DNA of 64,000 nt from Cristatella mucedo (taxonomy: Eukaryota > Bryozoa > Phylactolaemata > Cristatellidae). Of the stretch, positions 1 through 11,990 are shown piece by piece. A program made the translations under genes and the position numbers. Positions within the stretch are counted from its first letter, which is position 1, and every line of letters begins with the position of its first letter. Location: positions 2,324,501-2,388,500 of the forward strand of contig WPIO01000007.1 of assembly GCA_009760855.2 (NCBI GenBank), read 5' to 3'. The notes below the pieces were generated by a model. That model was not told where the DNA came from and searched no databases. It saw only the letters and a program-made list of their open reading frames with translations.

Positions 1-1080
1 AGGGTGGGTATACATTGTAAGAATATAAGTGGACCAAGCACAGATCCCTGGAGTACGCCAAATTGTAAAATCTCCTCGGATGACAGTTGTCCATTGACAC
101 AACGCTCTGAAATTTCCTTTTAAGAAAGTCCGAAACCATTGCAGCGCAAAAACGAATGTTGCCCGTGCAAAATGGTAGGTGCTCAAGAAGAGATTTGTGA
201 TCAGTGGTAGCCTGCAATGCCGGCTTATATCAGCAGGCTTTACTATAAATATTAGGCAGGTCTTACCGTCCTGAAGCTTTAAGAAGTTAGTGGTTATCCA
301 ATTGCATATGTCGTCGACGCAGGCTTTAAGGGAGATGAGTAAGTTAGGAGCAGGGCTGGGAAGGATCAAAGGAAAGTTTGAGTGTCGTCAGCTGTAGAAA
401 TGAGAGTGAGTGTTGTATTTGGCAATGACATCAGCCAGATGGAGCATACAGACAATGATATGAATGATGCTTTAGTGCTCTAATGTCATTGAACTCTAAG
501 GTACCCTATGCATTAAGGATTCCACGGGTGACTGGCCGTTGTTTACATGTACACTCTGACATCTCTCACTGAATTATGACCTAAGCCATTTTAGTACTGC
601 GATAGTGATACCTAAGCTTGTTGAGATGCACTCCAAAGGGATCTGGTGATTAATCATGTCAGTTGCTGCTCAATCGTCAAGATAACTAGCAGATAGGTCC
701 TGCCCTGATCGGCCATGTACCGAAGGGCATGGTTAATCTCAAAGCCCAGCCGTTTCTTTGGAATGCTTAGCTTTAAATTTCGATTGGAACTTGCTATCAA
801 GATCTGATAAACTGGTGTAATCGTTTAGCTGCTGTGCTACCACTCATGTCTTGGACAAGAATGCTGAGTGGAGACTCGGCCTAAAGTTACCTGGGTTCTC
901 ATTATGCTGGTTCGGCTTTTTAATGAGTGGCCTGACAGCTGCTGCTTTCAGAATGTCGGTGCAATATTTGTTACGGTGGGCCGAAATGGGTCTATTCACC
1001 TCACAAGAACTGTTAGGATGGGGTTGAGAGGACTAGTTCTCGTCTAGCAGACAACTTTGCAAGCAGTTTAAGAGTTTAAT
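1..1080 (-). mobile_element. Degraded LINE reverse-transcriptase fragments (family 1)
   Basis: On the minus strand, bases 1-250 match the [10 protein letters not shown] and YRPVS-side segments of family 1, and 300-470 match the YADD/linker part. 480-1060 is another, older copy of the upstream reverse-transcriptase region. Many stops and indels. It lies in an upstream intron of the receptor gene. Confidence 0.65.
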
Positions 1081-1081
1081 C

Positions 1082-2063
1082 CTACCTAGGCAGAATCGGA
1101 GAACTGCTCTGCCAAGTTACCAATGGGATCTGTGAGAAGTGTGCTTGTTGGGGATCAGTTAAGGTTATGGTCGGTACCATGGGCATTACCACATGCCTCA
1201 CATGCCTAGCTGTGGAAACGAGTGAGTCGCGACTTTTTTTGACCACCATCGCAAGGTGGTATTTAAGTCTTGTAGAGCAAAACTCGTTTTTGATTTTGCT
1301 AGTTGAATTACGTGGCCTCTTACTTTCTGGCACCACTTTTGCGTGCAAGGCAACCCGCTGCTTTCTTTTAGGAAGGTGCTGCTGTACATGTGGAAGCTGC
1401 TTGTGCTTTCGGTATAGATGCTTTGTACTCTGCGATTTGCAGATTTGTAGACACGTGTCTTTGCCACAGCAAGGATTGCACCTATTGACCTGGCATAGCC
1501 ATAGCAATCGGTAGCTACAATCGTGTTCCTGGCTGCTGATGTGAATCCATCTGCAGAAAACCTATCTATCTCTGCAGTCCCCTTATGCCTGCCGCTCCTA
1601 TTTTCGATAATTGCTTCCGGTTGCTTTCGACTCCAGTTCTTATCGTAGAACTTATCAGTTTTTGCCCAAAAATGACACGGATGTGTGAGTGCTTATGTGT
1701 GTACGTCGGTGTGGGTGTGTACGTGCAGTGCTCGCGTGGGTGAGGTGTTGGTGTGCAGGCATCTGTCTGTCTGCTCGCCTGCAAACTGCAAACAGCGGTG
1801 GTGCTTTCCTGCAAGTTTGCTTGAAGATTCGCTTGTCTGTCCGGACTGCTTGCTATAGCGCAGGCACTGTAGACCCAAAATGCCTCTTAGTTGGAGGCAC
1901 CCTGTGGGGTCGCTGTGCAGCAGCTGCTGCGACGGCGTCATTTCTTCGGACCCGGGCCAGCTCCTGACAAGTGACGATCGTACATCCAGACGCACAATTG
2001 TGACTGACCTCGGCCAACGCTTGCTTAGCGCAAAATCGCATTCTTCGTTCTGCGCACCTGTAG
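1082..2063. other. Upstream receptor intron; unexplained open stretch at 1082-1507
   Basis: 1082-1507 is open on both strands; the minus frame is Cys/Lys/Arg-rich (NPCCGKDTCLQICKSQ), but I recognise no domain and see no good splice sites. 1680-1745 is GT-rich. No GS-box or membrane-segment exon of the receptor is visible here. Confidence 0.3.
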
Positions 2064-2294
2064 GCCTTCCGCTTCTTGTCCAAAGAACGATCGCTCGCCA
2101 GATAACGCTGCACGAGTGCATCGGCAAGGGCCGCTTCGGCGAGGTGTACCGCGGCAACTGGCGCGGTGAATATGTGGCCGTCAAGATCTTCAGCTCTCGG
2201 GACGAGCGCTCATGGTTCCGAGAGGCTGAAATCTATCAGACGGTCATGCTTCGCCACGAGAACGTCCTGGGCTTCATTGCTGCAGACAACAAAG
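2064..2294 (+). CDS. TGFBR1: TGFBR1-like exon: end of GS box and kinase N-lobe
   Basis: Acceptor ctgtag before 2064 and donor gtccgt after 2294; enters at phase 1 and leaves at phase 1. Encodes GLPLLVQRT, the glycine-rich loop, the ATP-binding Lys, the helix C Glu region ([10 protein letters not shown]) and the first part of the L45 loop. The open frame runs upstream to 1880 but that stretch has no family similarity, so it is read as intron. Confidence 0.95.
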
Positions 2295-5200
2295 GTCCGT
2301 ACACATGCCGACTGACGGCTTGCCGTCGTGGACATTCAAGGGCGGAGCATCTGAAATTGATTGAAAATCCAGTGGGCTCGAGCTCTGCCCGTCCTGCATG
2401 GCATGCAGCCTTCTTTTCTGATAGGAGGCATGGCCTCCGGACCGCGGCCTAAAGGGCTGTCCATGGCCGCCTGTGTAGGCTCGATGCCTCGAGGCTGCAT
2501 TTGCCCGCATAGAGCAGCTTGAAGCTTGTGTTTCTGGCTTGCTGTACTTAACTTATACCTGGCTTATACTAACCTAAGTGGATCCAACCAACTTAGCTTG
2601 GTGTGGTTAGATGAAGACGGTTTGTCAAGCTCGTTTCGTAAATGGCCAGGTCAATTCCTTTGACGGTGGGTCCTAATTTCGTCACCGCTGCTCTGGTTTG
2701 TAAGCTGTAAGCTTTTGTTTTGTGTCTCTTCTACTTCTCACCTGGGTGCGAGGGTCTGAACCAGAGGTCACACAGTTGGAGTCGGCTATCACTTTTATGC
2801 TGCCGACACCCAGCTGTATTTGTCAATCAAACCGTCGGAATCAGCCCCAGCATATTCCACTAAAGTGCATGCCTATCGTGAAGACATTCGATCCTGGATG
2901 TCGGCCGATTTTCTAAACTAAATGTTGATAAAAACCTCCTACTGATAGCACACCTCAAGCGTGGCTGGACTAAGGTGATTTGCTCTTCTGATTGGTGATG
3001 CTGTAGTGCGACCGTGTGCTCGAATTTTGGTATCCTCTTTGATAACTGCCTAAGTTTGAAAGATTCCTAAGAAGACCGCCTCCACAGCTAGCCATCACAT
3101 TTGATCCCTATTTAAAATTAGAAACTGTCTACCACGGTTGTTTGCTTAAAGTCGAGCCAGCTCCCTGGTTCTGTATAGGCTGGACTGCTGCGGTTCCATT
3201 TTGGCCGGGCTACCAAAAAGAGCCATTAAGCCGCTTCAGCTGGTGATGAGAGTAAGGCTGCAAGGCTAGTTAACAAATCCCAGAGGTTCGATCCCATGTG
3301 CCTCCTTTGCTGAAGGAGCTTCGATTGCTTCCGGTTGATCAACGGATATAGAGCAAAGCTCTTAGGCTGGCCCACAAGGCCCGCCACGGCATGGCTCCTT
3401 CATACTTAGCTGATCAGCTGCACCCATTTCAGCCTACTTGTATCGTCAGGTCCTGTGTGGACAGTAAATTAGCTGTCCATTCCTGCGCTTAAAGACCGTT
3501 GGCGACAGAAGCTTTTGCTCTGCAAGTCCTGGGCTGTGGAACTTGCACGATTCTTATGCTGCAACGTATACTTTCCTGCTGCCGACTGCGGTTCATTCTT
3601 TCTTAATAATAATAATAATAATATTGCACTTGATAAAGCGCCCTCAGAGAACTTAATCTCTTTCTAGGCGCTTTACATTTGCTGCAAAGTGATACGCAAT
3701 AGAATATTTGCTGTCCAGAGCTGCTACTTCCGTGCTACTGACTTCCTTGACTGCCCTATTGACTCGGCTATGCTTCTCGCTTTCTCTTTGCCACATGAGA
3801 TGAAGTCTTTGGCTACTGTTTGCCACCAAAAGTTGCTTAGGCTTTGAGTGCGCTATAGAAAACTCTCTTGCATATAATTTCCACTTTTGCCTTCGCGAAG
3901 TTACAGACACATTACAGCTGAGTGGGCGATGGCGAGCTTGTGCGAACTGCTAGGGCTGTATCATATCCAGCTGTCAAGATGGCTGCGCTTAGGAAGCGTC
4001 GGTCAGTCAGTCCATTCTTTGCTTCAAACTTGGTCGCTGGATTATGGACCAGAGATCAGGCTAGCCGCCAATCCTCGTCAGCTGTCGTGATGGGGAGCTA
4101 AGCAGTCATTCCTCTCGGGTCTCGGGAGGAGAATCTCGCAAAGGTCGTCTGCACACTCTGCTTGCTCGGTCCATCGATGGGCCCTGCTGCTTGAAAGCAA
4201 GCACTTCGGGTCGACCGATCAGTGCATCCTTTTATATCGCACACTCGTCTGCTGTTCTCCAGCAAGCCTGTCCATTTCCTAGACAACGGCACGTGGACTC
4301 AGCTGTGGCTTGTAACGGACTACCATGAGAATGGCTCGCTGTTCGACTACCTGAACGTCACAGTGCTTGACTTGCACAGCATGATTAGATTGTCGTTATC
4401 CATAGCCGCCGGACTGACGCACCTGCACATGGAGATCGTGGGCGCACAGGGTGAGTGTCACGCCATGCTAGGCAGCTTGATGCTTGCTGTGCGCCTTTGA
4501 TGCCACACCCTTTGATGCCACACCACACCCATGCCCTTGTGGGCATGCGCATGCGGGGTGCCTGTGCCCAGGCGTGTGCGCATGAGCTTGCATCTGTGCA
4601 GCAGCGGCTGCCATCACTGCTACCGTGATGCAAAATGTTGGGGATGCCGTGGTCTCCAGGGAAGCCGGCAATAGCACATCGTGATCTGAAGAGCAAGAAC
4701 GTACTGGTCAAGCGCTGCGGCACCTGCTGCATCGCCGATCTCGGTGCGTATTCCGAGGCAGCGGCGCGGTGTAGCTGCTGCACCTCGGTGCAGCTTTGCC
4801 TCGCGACCACGTGGTCCGCCTGATGTGCTCTTTTCGGCGCCGCCGCCACTCTCCCTGCTGGTTGGCTGCTTGCGGTCGGTCGCCGTGCGCTCCACGAGCG
4901 GTCGCCGTGCGCTCAGGCCTCGCCGTCAAGCATGACTCGGTGACCGACACGGTCGAGATTCCCGCAAACCCGAATCGCGTCGGAACCCGCCGCTACATGC
5001 CGCCCGAGGTCCTGGACGAGACCATAAATGTCCACCAGTTTGAATCGTTCAAGAAAGCGGACATCTACTCTTTCGGCCTTGTGCTCTGGGAAGTGGCCAG
5101 GAGGTGCACAGCCGAAGGTGCGTGCGCTAGCTCAGCACGTCGCGTCGCGCGGTGTCACGTCTTAGCGTGTGTGCAAGTCGTGGCGGCCTGTTCTCCATCC

Positions 5201-5699
5201 CTCCACCATTCTTCTTCATTCATCGCTTCCATCGTGAACTCTTGCTTCAAATGCCGTGTTGCGTTGCTCGCCGTCCCATCGTATAGGTATCTGTGAGGAG
5301 TACCAGCTGCCGTACTACGATGTCGTGCCCGTGGATCCCAACGTGGAAGAGATGAGACAGGTGGTGTGCACTGAGAAGAAGCGGCCCGCCGTGCCCAACC
5401 GCTGGCACTCGGTGGAGGTGAGTGCGGCTTCTCGAAGCGGCTGCAGAAACTGAGCGAGGCTCTGAGGAGACAGACAGAGGAGGGGGAGAGAGACAGGCAG
5501 AGGGAGGGAGACAGCCTGCTGCAGTGAGAGATGTCAGCCTATTGTGAGGCTTTGAGTCATGCGCTGATTGTAGGCTCTACAGGTCATAGGCAAGATCATG
5601 AAGGAATGCTGGTACGAGAAGCCGGCTGCCCGCCTGACTGCACTACGAATCAAAAAGTCGCTAGCTGCGCTGGCCACGGCCGAGCAGGTAAAAGTCTAG
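2064..5699 (+). CDS. TGFBR1: TGF-beta/activin type I receptor serine/threonine kinase (3' part, six exons)
   Basis: Ser/Thr kinase that is activated by a type II receptor and phosphorylates SMADs at the plasma membrane. Exons: 2064-2294, 4283-4450, 4660-4743, 4917-5117, 5287-5417, 5583-5699. All junctions are GT-AG and phase-consistent, giving 309 residues after a phase-2 start. Visible: the GS-box end GLPLLVQRT, glycine loop [11 protein letters not shown], catalytic Lys in [17 protein letters not shown] (the usual type I receptor form of DFG), and [11 protein letters not shown] near the C terminus. The L45 loop [13 protein letters not shown] is of the ALK4/5/7 (TGF-beta/activin) kind rather than the BMP kind. 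The TTSGSGSG part of the GS box, membrane segment and ectodomain are not in bases 1-2063 and must lie upstream. Odd: MPPEVLD replaces the usual MAPEVLD, and [12 protein letters not shown] differs from family members around the activation segment. Intron 1 holds nested LINEs. Confidence 0.95.
2715..3915 (+). mobile_element. LINE family 2, decayed, in receptor intron 1
   Basis: Collapsed frames of the segment after YADD and of the C-terminal domain ([12 protein letters not shown]-, KARHG-AP-like), ending in the family 2 3' end (gagttacagac-type) near 3910. Interrupted by the family 1 tail at 3604-3712. Confidence 0.7.
3604..3712 (-). mobile_element. Family 1 LINE 3'-end fragment inside family 2
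   Basis: (TAA)n followed by the reverse complement of the family 1 3' end: gcgccctcagag stem, loop, ctaggcgc stem, then ttgctgcaaagtg. Very short 5'-truncated insertion. Confidence 0.75.
4283..4450 (+). CDS. TGFBR1: TGFBR1-like exon: rest of L45 loop, hinge, helix E
   Basis: Acceptor cctag, donor gtgagt. The split Asp codon rebuilds the [12 protein letters not shown]45 loop. Encodes [18 protein letters not shown] and the stretch ending LHMEIVGAQ. Confidence 0.95.
4660..4743 (+). CDS. TGFBR1: TGFBR1-like exon: catalytic loop
   Basis: Acceptor ctccag, donor gtgcgt; 84 bases. Encodes [13 protein letters not shown] (catalytic loop) and GTCCIADL, with the Gly of the DLG metal-binding motif split across the next intron. 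Confidence 0.95.
4917..5117 (+). CDS. TGFBR1: TGFBR1-like exon: activation segment and helix F
   Basis: Acceptor gctcag, donor gtgcgt; 201 bases. Encodes [28 protein letters not shown] and [18 protein letters not shown]. The PPE triplet in place of APE is visible in the sequence. Confidence 0.95.
5287..5417 (+). CDS. TGFBR1: TGFBR1-like exon: C-lobe, EEYQLPYYD segment
   Basis: Acceptor tatag, donor gtgagt; 131 bases, phase 1 in and phase 0 out. Encodes [14 protein letters not shown] and VPNRWHSVE, diagnostic of type I receptors of the TGF-beta superfamily. Confidence 0.95.
5583..5699 (+). CDS. TGFBR1: TGFBR1-like terminal exon
   Basis: Acceptor ctacag. Thirty-eight codons ([18 protein letters not shown], then [20 protein letters not shown]) and a TAG stop at 5697-5699. 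The protein ends a few residues after the kinase domain, as is normal for the family. Confidence 0.95.
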   Translation, partial: VIGKIMKECWYEKPAARLTALRIKKSLAALATAEQVKV

Positions 5700-6518
5700 T
5701 GCGACGTGGCCACTGGCGCCAGCATCACGGGCCACCAGCCTTACGGGCGATGCCTGGCTGAGTCGCAACGGTGGCAAGTAGGCCTCAACCCCCTTGGTGT
5801 GAGGGCAGTGCGTCATCCTCAAGTCATCCTCCAGCCGGGGACTACCTACCACCGTCCCAAAGCCAGAAGGCTGCCGCCGCCACTTCTAACTCGTGCGCAT
5901 TGTGAGCCAGCGGCAGCTGCACCGCGTGCCTGTCAGACGAATCTCGCCATGCCTCGGCCGAGGCCCTCTTCCGGTCGTTCGCCTCCACATCCGATTGGGG
6001 GTGGATAGCCTTCGGAAGCGAGATTGGAGTACGAGCAACTACGCTTGAGCTGGCCAAGCCATGTCAGCTATCTCACTGTGGCTGCTGCCATGGGGGCAAG
6101 GGGCCGCTGCCTGCGAGCAGCAGCTTTGGTCGCAGCAGCAGCAGCCAGTGGCACAGCGCTGCGATAGCAGCGTTGCCCGGCAGCAACGGCTGAATGCTCG
6201 TGGCCACAGGGCTGTCGTTAGTCTGGTTGCACTGAAGTCTCGTGTTAACTAACTACCTTGACTCAATTGTATTTAGTATTCCTGTTGGCCCGTGGCTTCG
6301 GCTTTACTGTCTGTGCTTGCATGGCCGCCACTTCTTGTGCCACCGGAACCCGAGCCTTGTTGTAATATATCTGCTAGCATTTGCTACGTTGGTAGGCCAC
6401 GTTCAATGACTCGGAGCATTGTGCTTTTTTGTTTTTACTAAAAATATATTATATGTAACAATATTTGCTAAATTATTAGACCACTTTAGATGTCACTGCC
6501 TTACCACTACGGAAGTAC

Positions 6519-6602
<84 letters not shown>

Positions 6603-7879
6603 TCTCCCTCTCTCTCTTCCTCTCCCTCTCCCTCTCCCTCTGTGGTTCGTTCATTTGTCTAAATATTTGCTAGTTCTCTACACTTCCAGCAGCTTCTGGC
6701 TTACCGAGATAGGCGAGTTGATAGCGACCGAAGAGTGATTCCCTTGAAACTGTGTATTGCAGCTTTCGTTGCTGTTAGTAACTCAGCTCCTCAACTCTCA
6801 ACTTCCACCTTATGCTCATTCGGACCCATCAGCTAGCTTTCACATGCCAAAAAAGGACACGACATGACCTCACAATTCGAAATTGCAACCCAGTGCAGCC
6901 CACTCCCATTGGTCTACCTTCCCTCCGATCGTAAGACGAAGGGCCAAAGCAACATTTGCATTGCTGGAGGGGTGTGGTTTCGGGTGTATCTGTTTTTATG
7001 GACCGTAAGCAGCATCCATGCTCCGGCTGATGTGGTTGGGGGGGACACTCTTAACTTATTCTTACCATGTTCCGGCTTAACAAAGTGGTGTAAAAGCCCA
7101 ACAGACACCAATATACTGCAGTGGTGCACTATCTAAGGCATCGGCGTTTCGAGTGCTTCGGAGAGAACGTGTACCTTAATTAAAAGAGTAAGACGTATTA
7201 GCCTGTTTGCACACTAATCGAATGGTGATGCTGGAGGCGACGTACTCACGATGGCAGTGCGTTCGCTCTGCTTGGACAGGAAGCTTGCTAACAGTCCGGT
7301 CACGCTAGTGGATGTGCACACAGCCTAGCACTTCTAGTCGGTAGTGAATTATAAGTCTCCTTTGCCAAAAGAGCTGCTGCATTGGCTCCCTGGCGACCAC
7401 GGGATGCTTCGGCCTTCGTACCTGTGGCACTAGAGCTATTAAAGGCACGGCCTGCTAGCAGTGCAGAGAGCTCATGAGACGCCGGCTGGCTGGCGTGAGT
7501 AGGTCTTGCTTTATATCTGCGAGTGTTTCCGCGATATCCGCGGAACGTTTGGTCACCGAGCTCGATATCGGCAGAACGCTATTCTGCAGTCGGAGGAGTG
7601 ATCTGCTCTCGGGCAAGCGCCTATTGAGGGGAGGGTCTCTCAAGGTCTCCCTGTCTCCATAATGGGCCGTCGTCGCTCAGTGAGCCGAGCTCGAGAGGCG
7701 TTGGTCGAACATCCGAGCTTCGTTCCTAGTCGGTCTCTTGGGAGAGCTCCACAGGGCTGCCACCTTTGTAGAATTTTCGGGTACCAGATGCCAGAATGTC
7801 TAACTCGTACAACCGGCACGTATTAAACTTTGTGTTGACTCAACCTTTCGGCCGCTGTCGTTCGAACAAGGTGTTGTCG
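5700..7879. other. Receptor 3' flank and spacer
   Basis: Contains the likely 3' UTR of the receptor gene, a CAG-rich stretch near 6110-6190, and a long CT microsatellite. No further gene or AATAAA signal near the stop was seen; 7455-7662 is open on both strands but without recognisable content. Confidence 0.4.
6519..6641 (+). repeat. (CT)n microsatellite
   Basis: Almost pure CT dinucleotides, with CTT/CCT interruptions after 6600. The Leu/Ser ORFs across it are artefacts. Confidence 0.97.
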
Positions 7880-10360
7880 TGCGTCGCACGGAAGCTTGAG
7901 CGAAAACGCAACCGGACTAAGAGGCTTCGCTCTGCCAATTTCTCGTCAATTAACCGCGAATTGGAGTAATTGGCATAGGCAATTGCTGTCGATTGCCACT
8001 AATTGCTCGCGGTTGTACGTGGGCGATTGGTTGAAAAAATGTGATTGCACTTTAAACACAGTGTGCTGTGACAGGTAAGATATATTATATCTTGGCCTGT
8101 ACGTCACTTTCCAGTGATTTGCGGTGAATCATAATGGATTGCTGTATTCGCGGGCCTGTGCTGTCGATTGCCATACATTGCCCAAGATTGAACTGTCAGA
8201 GCTGGCTGAAAGTATGTGCTCAGTGGAATGAGAATTGGAGCTTCGTGCATCCGATTTCTCGTCAATTTATTACGGATTACAGTATTGGTCCCTGCCATTG
8301 TTGTGTGATTGCCATGTATTGTTGACAATTAACGTGCAAAACAGCTTAAAAGTCCGACGATTTCACTTTTAACACAAAGAATAATGGAAATGCAATGACA
8401 ATTGGCACTTCGTGCAGCCAAATTGGGATCGACTTGTCATGGATTGTATTGGATTGCTGCTTCGAGCCGAGCCGATGCCGTAGATCGCCATGCATTGCCC
8501 GAGATTGTACGAGCGAAATTGCTTAAAATGATGTGGTTGACTTTAACCAGTGTGTTTTATATTAAAAATTTGAGCTTTGCGAAACCGATTTCAGGGCATT
8601 TTGCATCAGATTGCTGTAGATTTCGGTATTGGCCAGGGCCATTGCAGTCAATTGCAGTGCATTGCTGTCAAATGGTCGAGGCAGTTGTAGTGAAATTGTG
8701 CGATTGCACAATAATCGAAGATTAGAGCAACGTGCAATCACAATTAGAGCTTAAAGTGTACGAATTCTGATCGTTTTGCAGTGGGCTACGGTCGATTGAC
8801 GTACTGGCCCGGGCGGTTGCAGTGGATTGCTACAGAATGGGCAAGGCAAATACAGCGAAGTTATGTGATTACACAATAACCGAAGAGTAAAGCAGTGTGC
8901 AATCATAATTAGAGCTTCTACTTTACGAGTACTGGTCGCTGTACGGCGGATTGCAGCGGATTTTGGCGGATTGAGGTGGATTGCGGTATGGGGCCGGGCC
9001 GTTTCAGTCGATTGCAGTGCATTGCATGAGAACGCCGTGCACGAATGGAGCGAACTTTTGTGGGTGTGTCGTTTGGTTCGCACAGCAGAGAGCCAGCCGA
9101 TGCCCAACACCAACAGTTTATTGTAAGGCGCACGGAGCCGAAAGACGGACGACTCCCTTTGCCCCCTCTCTCCCACTCGAGTCTCTTCTCCTCGACTCCG
9201 GTTGTGCCTTGGCCGATCCCGATGGTCAATCCACCGTCTGTTCACCAGCGGGTTATCGGCCTGTGTCAACGCCTAATTAGAAGCGGACCACAGCTGTGCA
9301 CAGGCCCCTCTCGATGATGCTCCCAACAGCTGTTTAGAAAAGGAGCGGTCCAGCCCTCATGCAATCGAACTACAGGGTGCACTTTTAACCGAGTCTAGTC
9401 CTATATGCAATTAGAGCATCGCAATGGCGATTTGAGGACGATTTGCAGTGGAATAGAGCGCAGCCCATTGCCAGGTGAGCCGTGATGGCACACTAGGTAA
9501 GGTGGTTGCTTTCACGACCTTGGTCCCGAGGTCGTGGGTTCGATTCCTGCAGTGGACGATCCTTTATCGCCACTGCAAGCGGTGGTGATAGCCATGGCCA
9601 TTAGCCAAAGGCTCTTCTGTCGCTATACAAAAAGAGGCTGTTTAATCAGCTAGGATTTTTTTGCCACAGTGCGAGGATACACATTTTTTATTTTACGTGG
9701 TTGTGCACACAGCACGGTGCACTTTATATATGCAATAAAACTAGAGCTCGGCGAAATCTATTTCGATTTTTTCGGTGGATTCTGTGGATTGCGGTATTGG
9801 CCCGCGATGCTGCAGGCGATTGCAGCGCATTGCACAAGAACGGCCGTGCCAATGCCAGTGAAATTATTTTAAGTGCAATTGTCGAAGAGTTTGCTTTCAC
9901 GTGCAATCGAAAAAAAGGAGCTTTTCGAACAGGATTTCTTTCGCTTCGAGGTGGAATGCAGTGGATTTCGGAGAATTTCGGTGGATTGTGGTATGGCCTG
10001 GGCCACTGCAACATTATTTCAGAGAACTTTGTGAGAACTCGTGAGCGAAATCGTGTGAAGTTTTCTTGGTGCATTTCAAGTGTAGCGTAGTTTGATATTC
10101 CAAACTATTTGGAGCTGTGCGCAGCTGATTTGTGGTGGATTTGACGGGAACTAAAATGGATTGCAGTGGATTTCGGTGGATTTCGGAACAGGCGTCCTGT
10201 GTCAAAGCTCATTTGTGTAAGTTCGCGTACGCACAGCAACATGAAATTTGGTGGATAGATAAAATTGAACGTCTACTTCAATATCAACAAATAATTTGAG
10301 CTCGGCAAAGGCTAATTCTGGTCGATGTTAGCCTAATTATAGTGGATTGCACTAGATTTA
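7880..10360 (+). repeat. Degenerate satellite-like array, about 165-175 base units
   Basis: Recurring order: gagctt, then cgattt, a ggattgcggtattggcc-like block, cgattgca-tgcattg, and a gtgattgcac block. The gagctt-like anchor recurs near 8238, 8406, 8572, 8747 and 8912, and the GATTGC blocks continue with weaker spacing to 10340. Interrupted by unrelated sequence at about 9050-9350 and by a SINE at 9475-9655. Confidence 0.7.
9475..9655 (+). mobile_element. tRNA-derived SINE, type A
   Basis: Starts gagccgtgatggcacactagg; B-box-like gtgggttcgattcctgc; ends in the gtcgctatacaaaaagaggctg tail. Best-preserved plus-strand copy of the family seen also at 13255, 13893 and 20622. Confidence 0.8.
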
Positions 10361-11188
10361 GGTAATTCGTTGAACCCGAGTCTTCGTTCAGTCTTCCGCC
10401 AGGCTCAGATCGCCCCTGCCCCCCCCCCCAAAGATGGTGACGTCAGCACCAAAGACTGAAGCGGGACGGAAGGGAGACGCACCGGCTGTAGTAGACGATC
10501 AGTCTCGTTAGTTGCTAAGACATGCACACACAAAAAAAGGTACCACTGTTCGGTCAATTGAGTCGTATTTTTTGAATTAGCTAGAAAACGCACTCGTTAA
10601 GTGTTCGTACCCGTGAGCTCCTGCCGACACCATGCTCTCTCGAAAAAACCTACACTGAGGCCACTGTGGGTATTCCTCACCTCATTACTGCTTCTTCGTG
10701 CGTTGCCGATCAACGACGTTACCAGGCTGTCTTTCACCATTTATTTTTGAAGGCACGATAGTTCTGAGCGGCTGTTGGGTTATCCTTTCGTAGTCCTGCC
10801 AAAGCTCCCCAAGCAGAGCTTGCTACCAAGGTCATGGTGACGGAGGCCGACTACAACAACAAGAAGGGGAGGCGGTCTAATACTGATGAAAGACTGAACA
10901 GTGACGGAGAAGTTGATAATGGATTTACTTCTTGGCCAATACGAGGCGTGGGCAGGCAAGACTAAACAACACAAACCAAAACATAAGCACTGTAAGGGAC
11001 ACGCCTTCTTCAAAGCATGGCGGACGACATGACCAGACCAATCATCAATGCATTCTACAAGTCCCCGTTTATGTGATACGAGTACGGCTCTTTATATAGC
11101 AACTAGATCACAAGAAAAAGGCTGTTGCGGAAATAGTTATGGTCATCTGCAGGTGCAACGATTGAGAACAACGACCGGTCCGGCAGAT
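10361..11188. other. Spacer without recognised gene
   Basis: Holds a poly-C run near 10420 and a palindromic TGACGTCA (CRE-like) at 10438-10445. Nothing else supported; the minus-strand ORF at 10780-11013 has a hydrophobic start but no family resemblance. Confidence 0.35.
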
Positions 11189-11990
11189 AATAATAATGCA
11201 CTTAATAAAGCGCCCTCAGAGAACCTAATCTCTTTCGAGGCGCTTTACATTTGCTGCAAAGTGAAATGCAATTGAATGGTAAGTAAAATCATGCTTGAAA
11301 AACAAAAAAATGAATACTATGGTTAGGGTGACATGCACAGGGTCAGCATGCAAATGTGGTTAGTGGCAGCATGCACAGTGTCAGCACGCATAAGCACGTG
11401 AAGGACGAATCACAGGGACCCATTAAATGCTGTCCTAAATAGGTGTTTTTTTAAGTTCCTTTTAAATGTGGTCAGGTCAGGGGATGTTCTGACGCAGGTC
11501 GGGAAGGAGTTCCAGGCTGTGGGAGCATACGAACTAAATGCACGGTCTCCAAAGGATTTAAGGTTTGTACGAGGTATTTCTAGACTGTTGGATTCCGAAA
11601 AGCGGGTGGTACGATGCTTGGCCTGATGGGGTATTTTATCTGAGAGATAGGCTGGAGCCATAGAATGAAGGGACCTAGAAGTGAGCGACAAAACCTTGAA
11701 GTCAATCCGTTGCTTGACTGGTAGCCAGTGCACGTCGGCGAGAAGTGGAGTAATGTGGCAACTGCGACGCTCACGACAGACAAGCCTAGCTGCAGAGTTT
11801 TGCACCAGCTGCAATCGCCTGATCGCACATGCTGGTAGGCCAGATGAGGCACTGGTCTGGTTCAAATCTACTGGTCCGAAAGTAGCGGTACATGTCCCAT
11901 CGTGTTCAATCCAAGTCGTGTCGGGTGGTTAAGTCTCATCCACCATACCAGTCATCCGTGAATCCAGTCATCCATAAGGATCCGTTCTCG
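11189..11990 (-). mobile_element. LINE family 1 C-terminal part and 3' end
   Basis: Minus frame [36 protein letters not shown] and [20 protein letters not shown], stop near 11410, then the 3' UTR with stem-loop and (TTA)n ending at 11189. 5'-truncated. Confidence 0.9.

Noticed and set aside
4385-4950. Long antisense ORFs opposite the receptor kinase exons
   Set aside because: Shadows of GC-rich coding sequence; the plus strand carries unambiguous kinase motifs.
6419-6738. Two ORFs of Leu/Ser repeats
   Set aside because: Translation of a CT microsatellite.
7880-10360. CRISPR-like or gene-like structure in the GATTGC repeat region
   Set aside because: Eukaryotic context, diverged units with no constant repeat/spacer alternation, and no supported coding frame.
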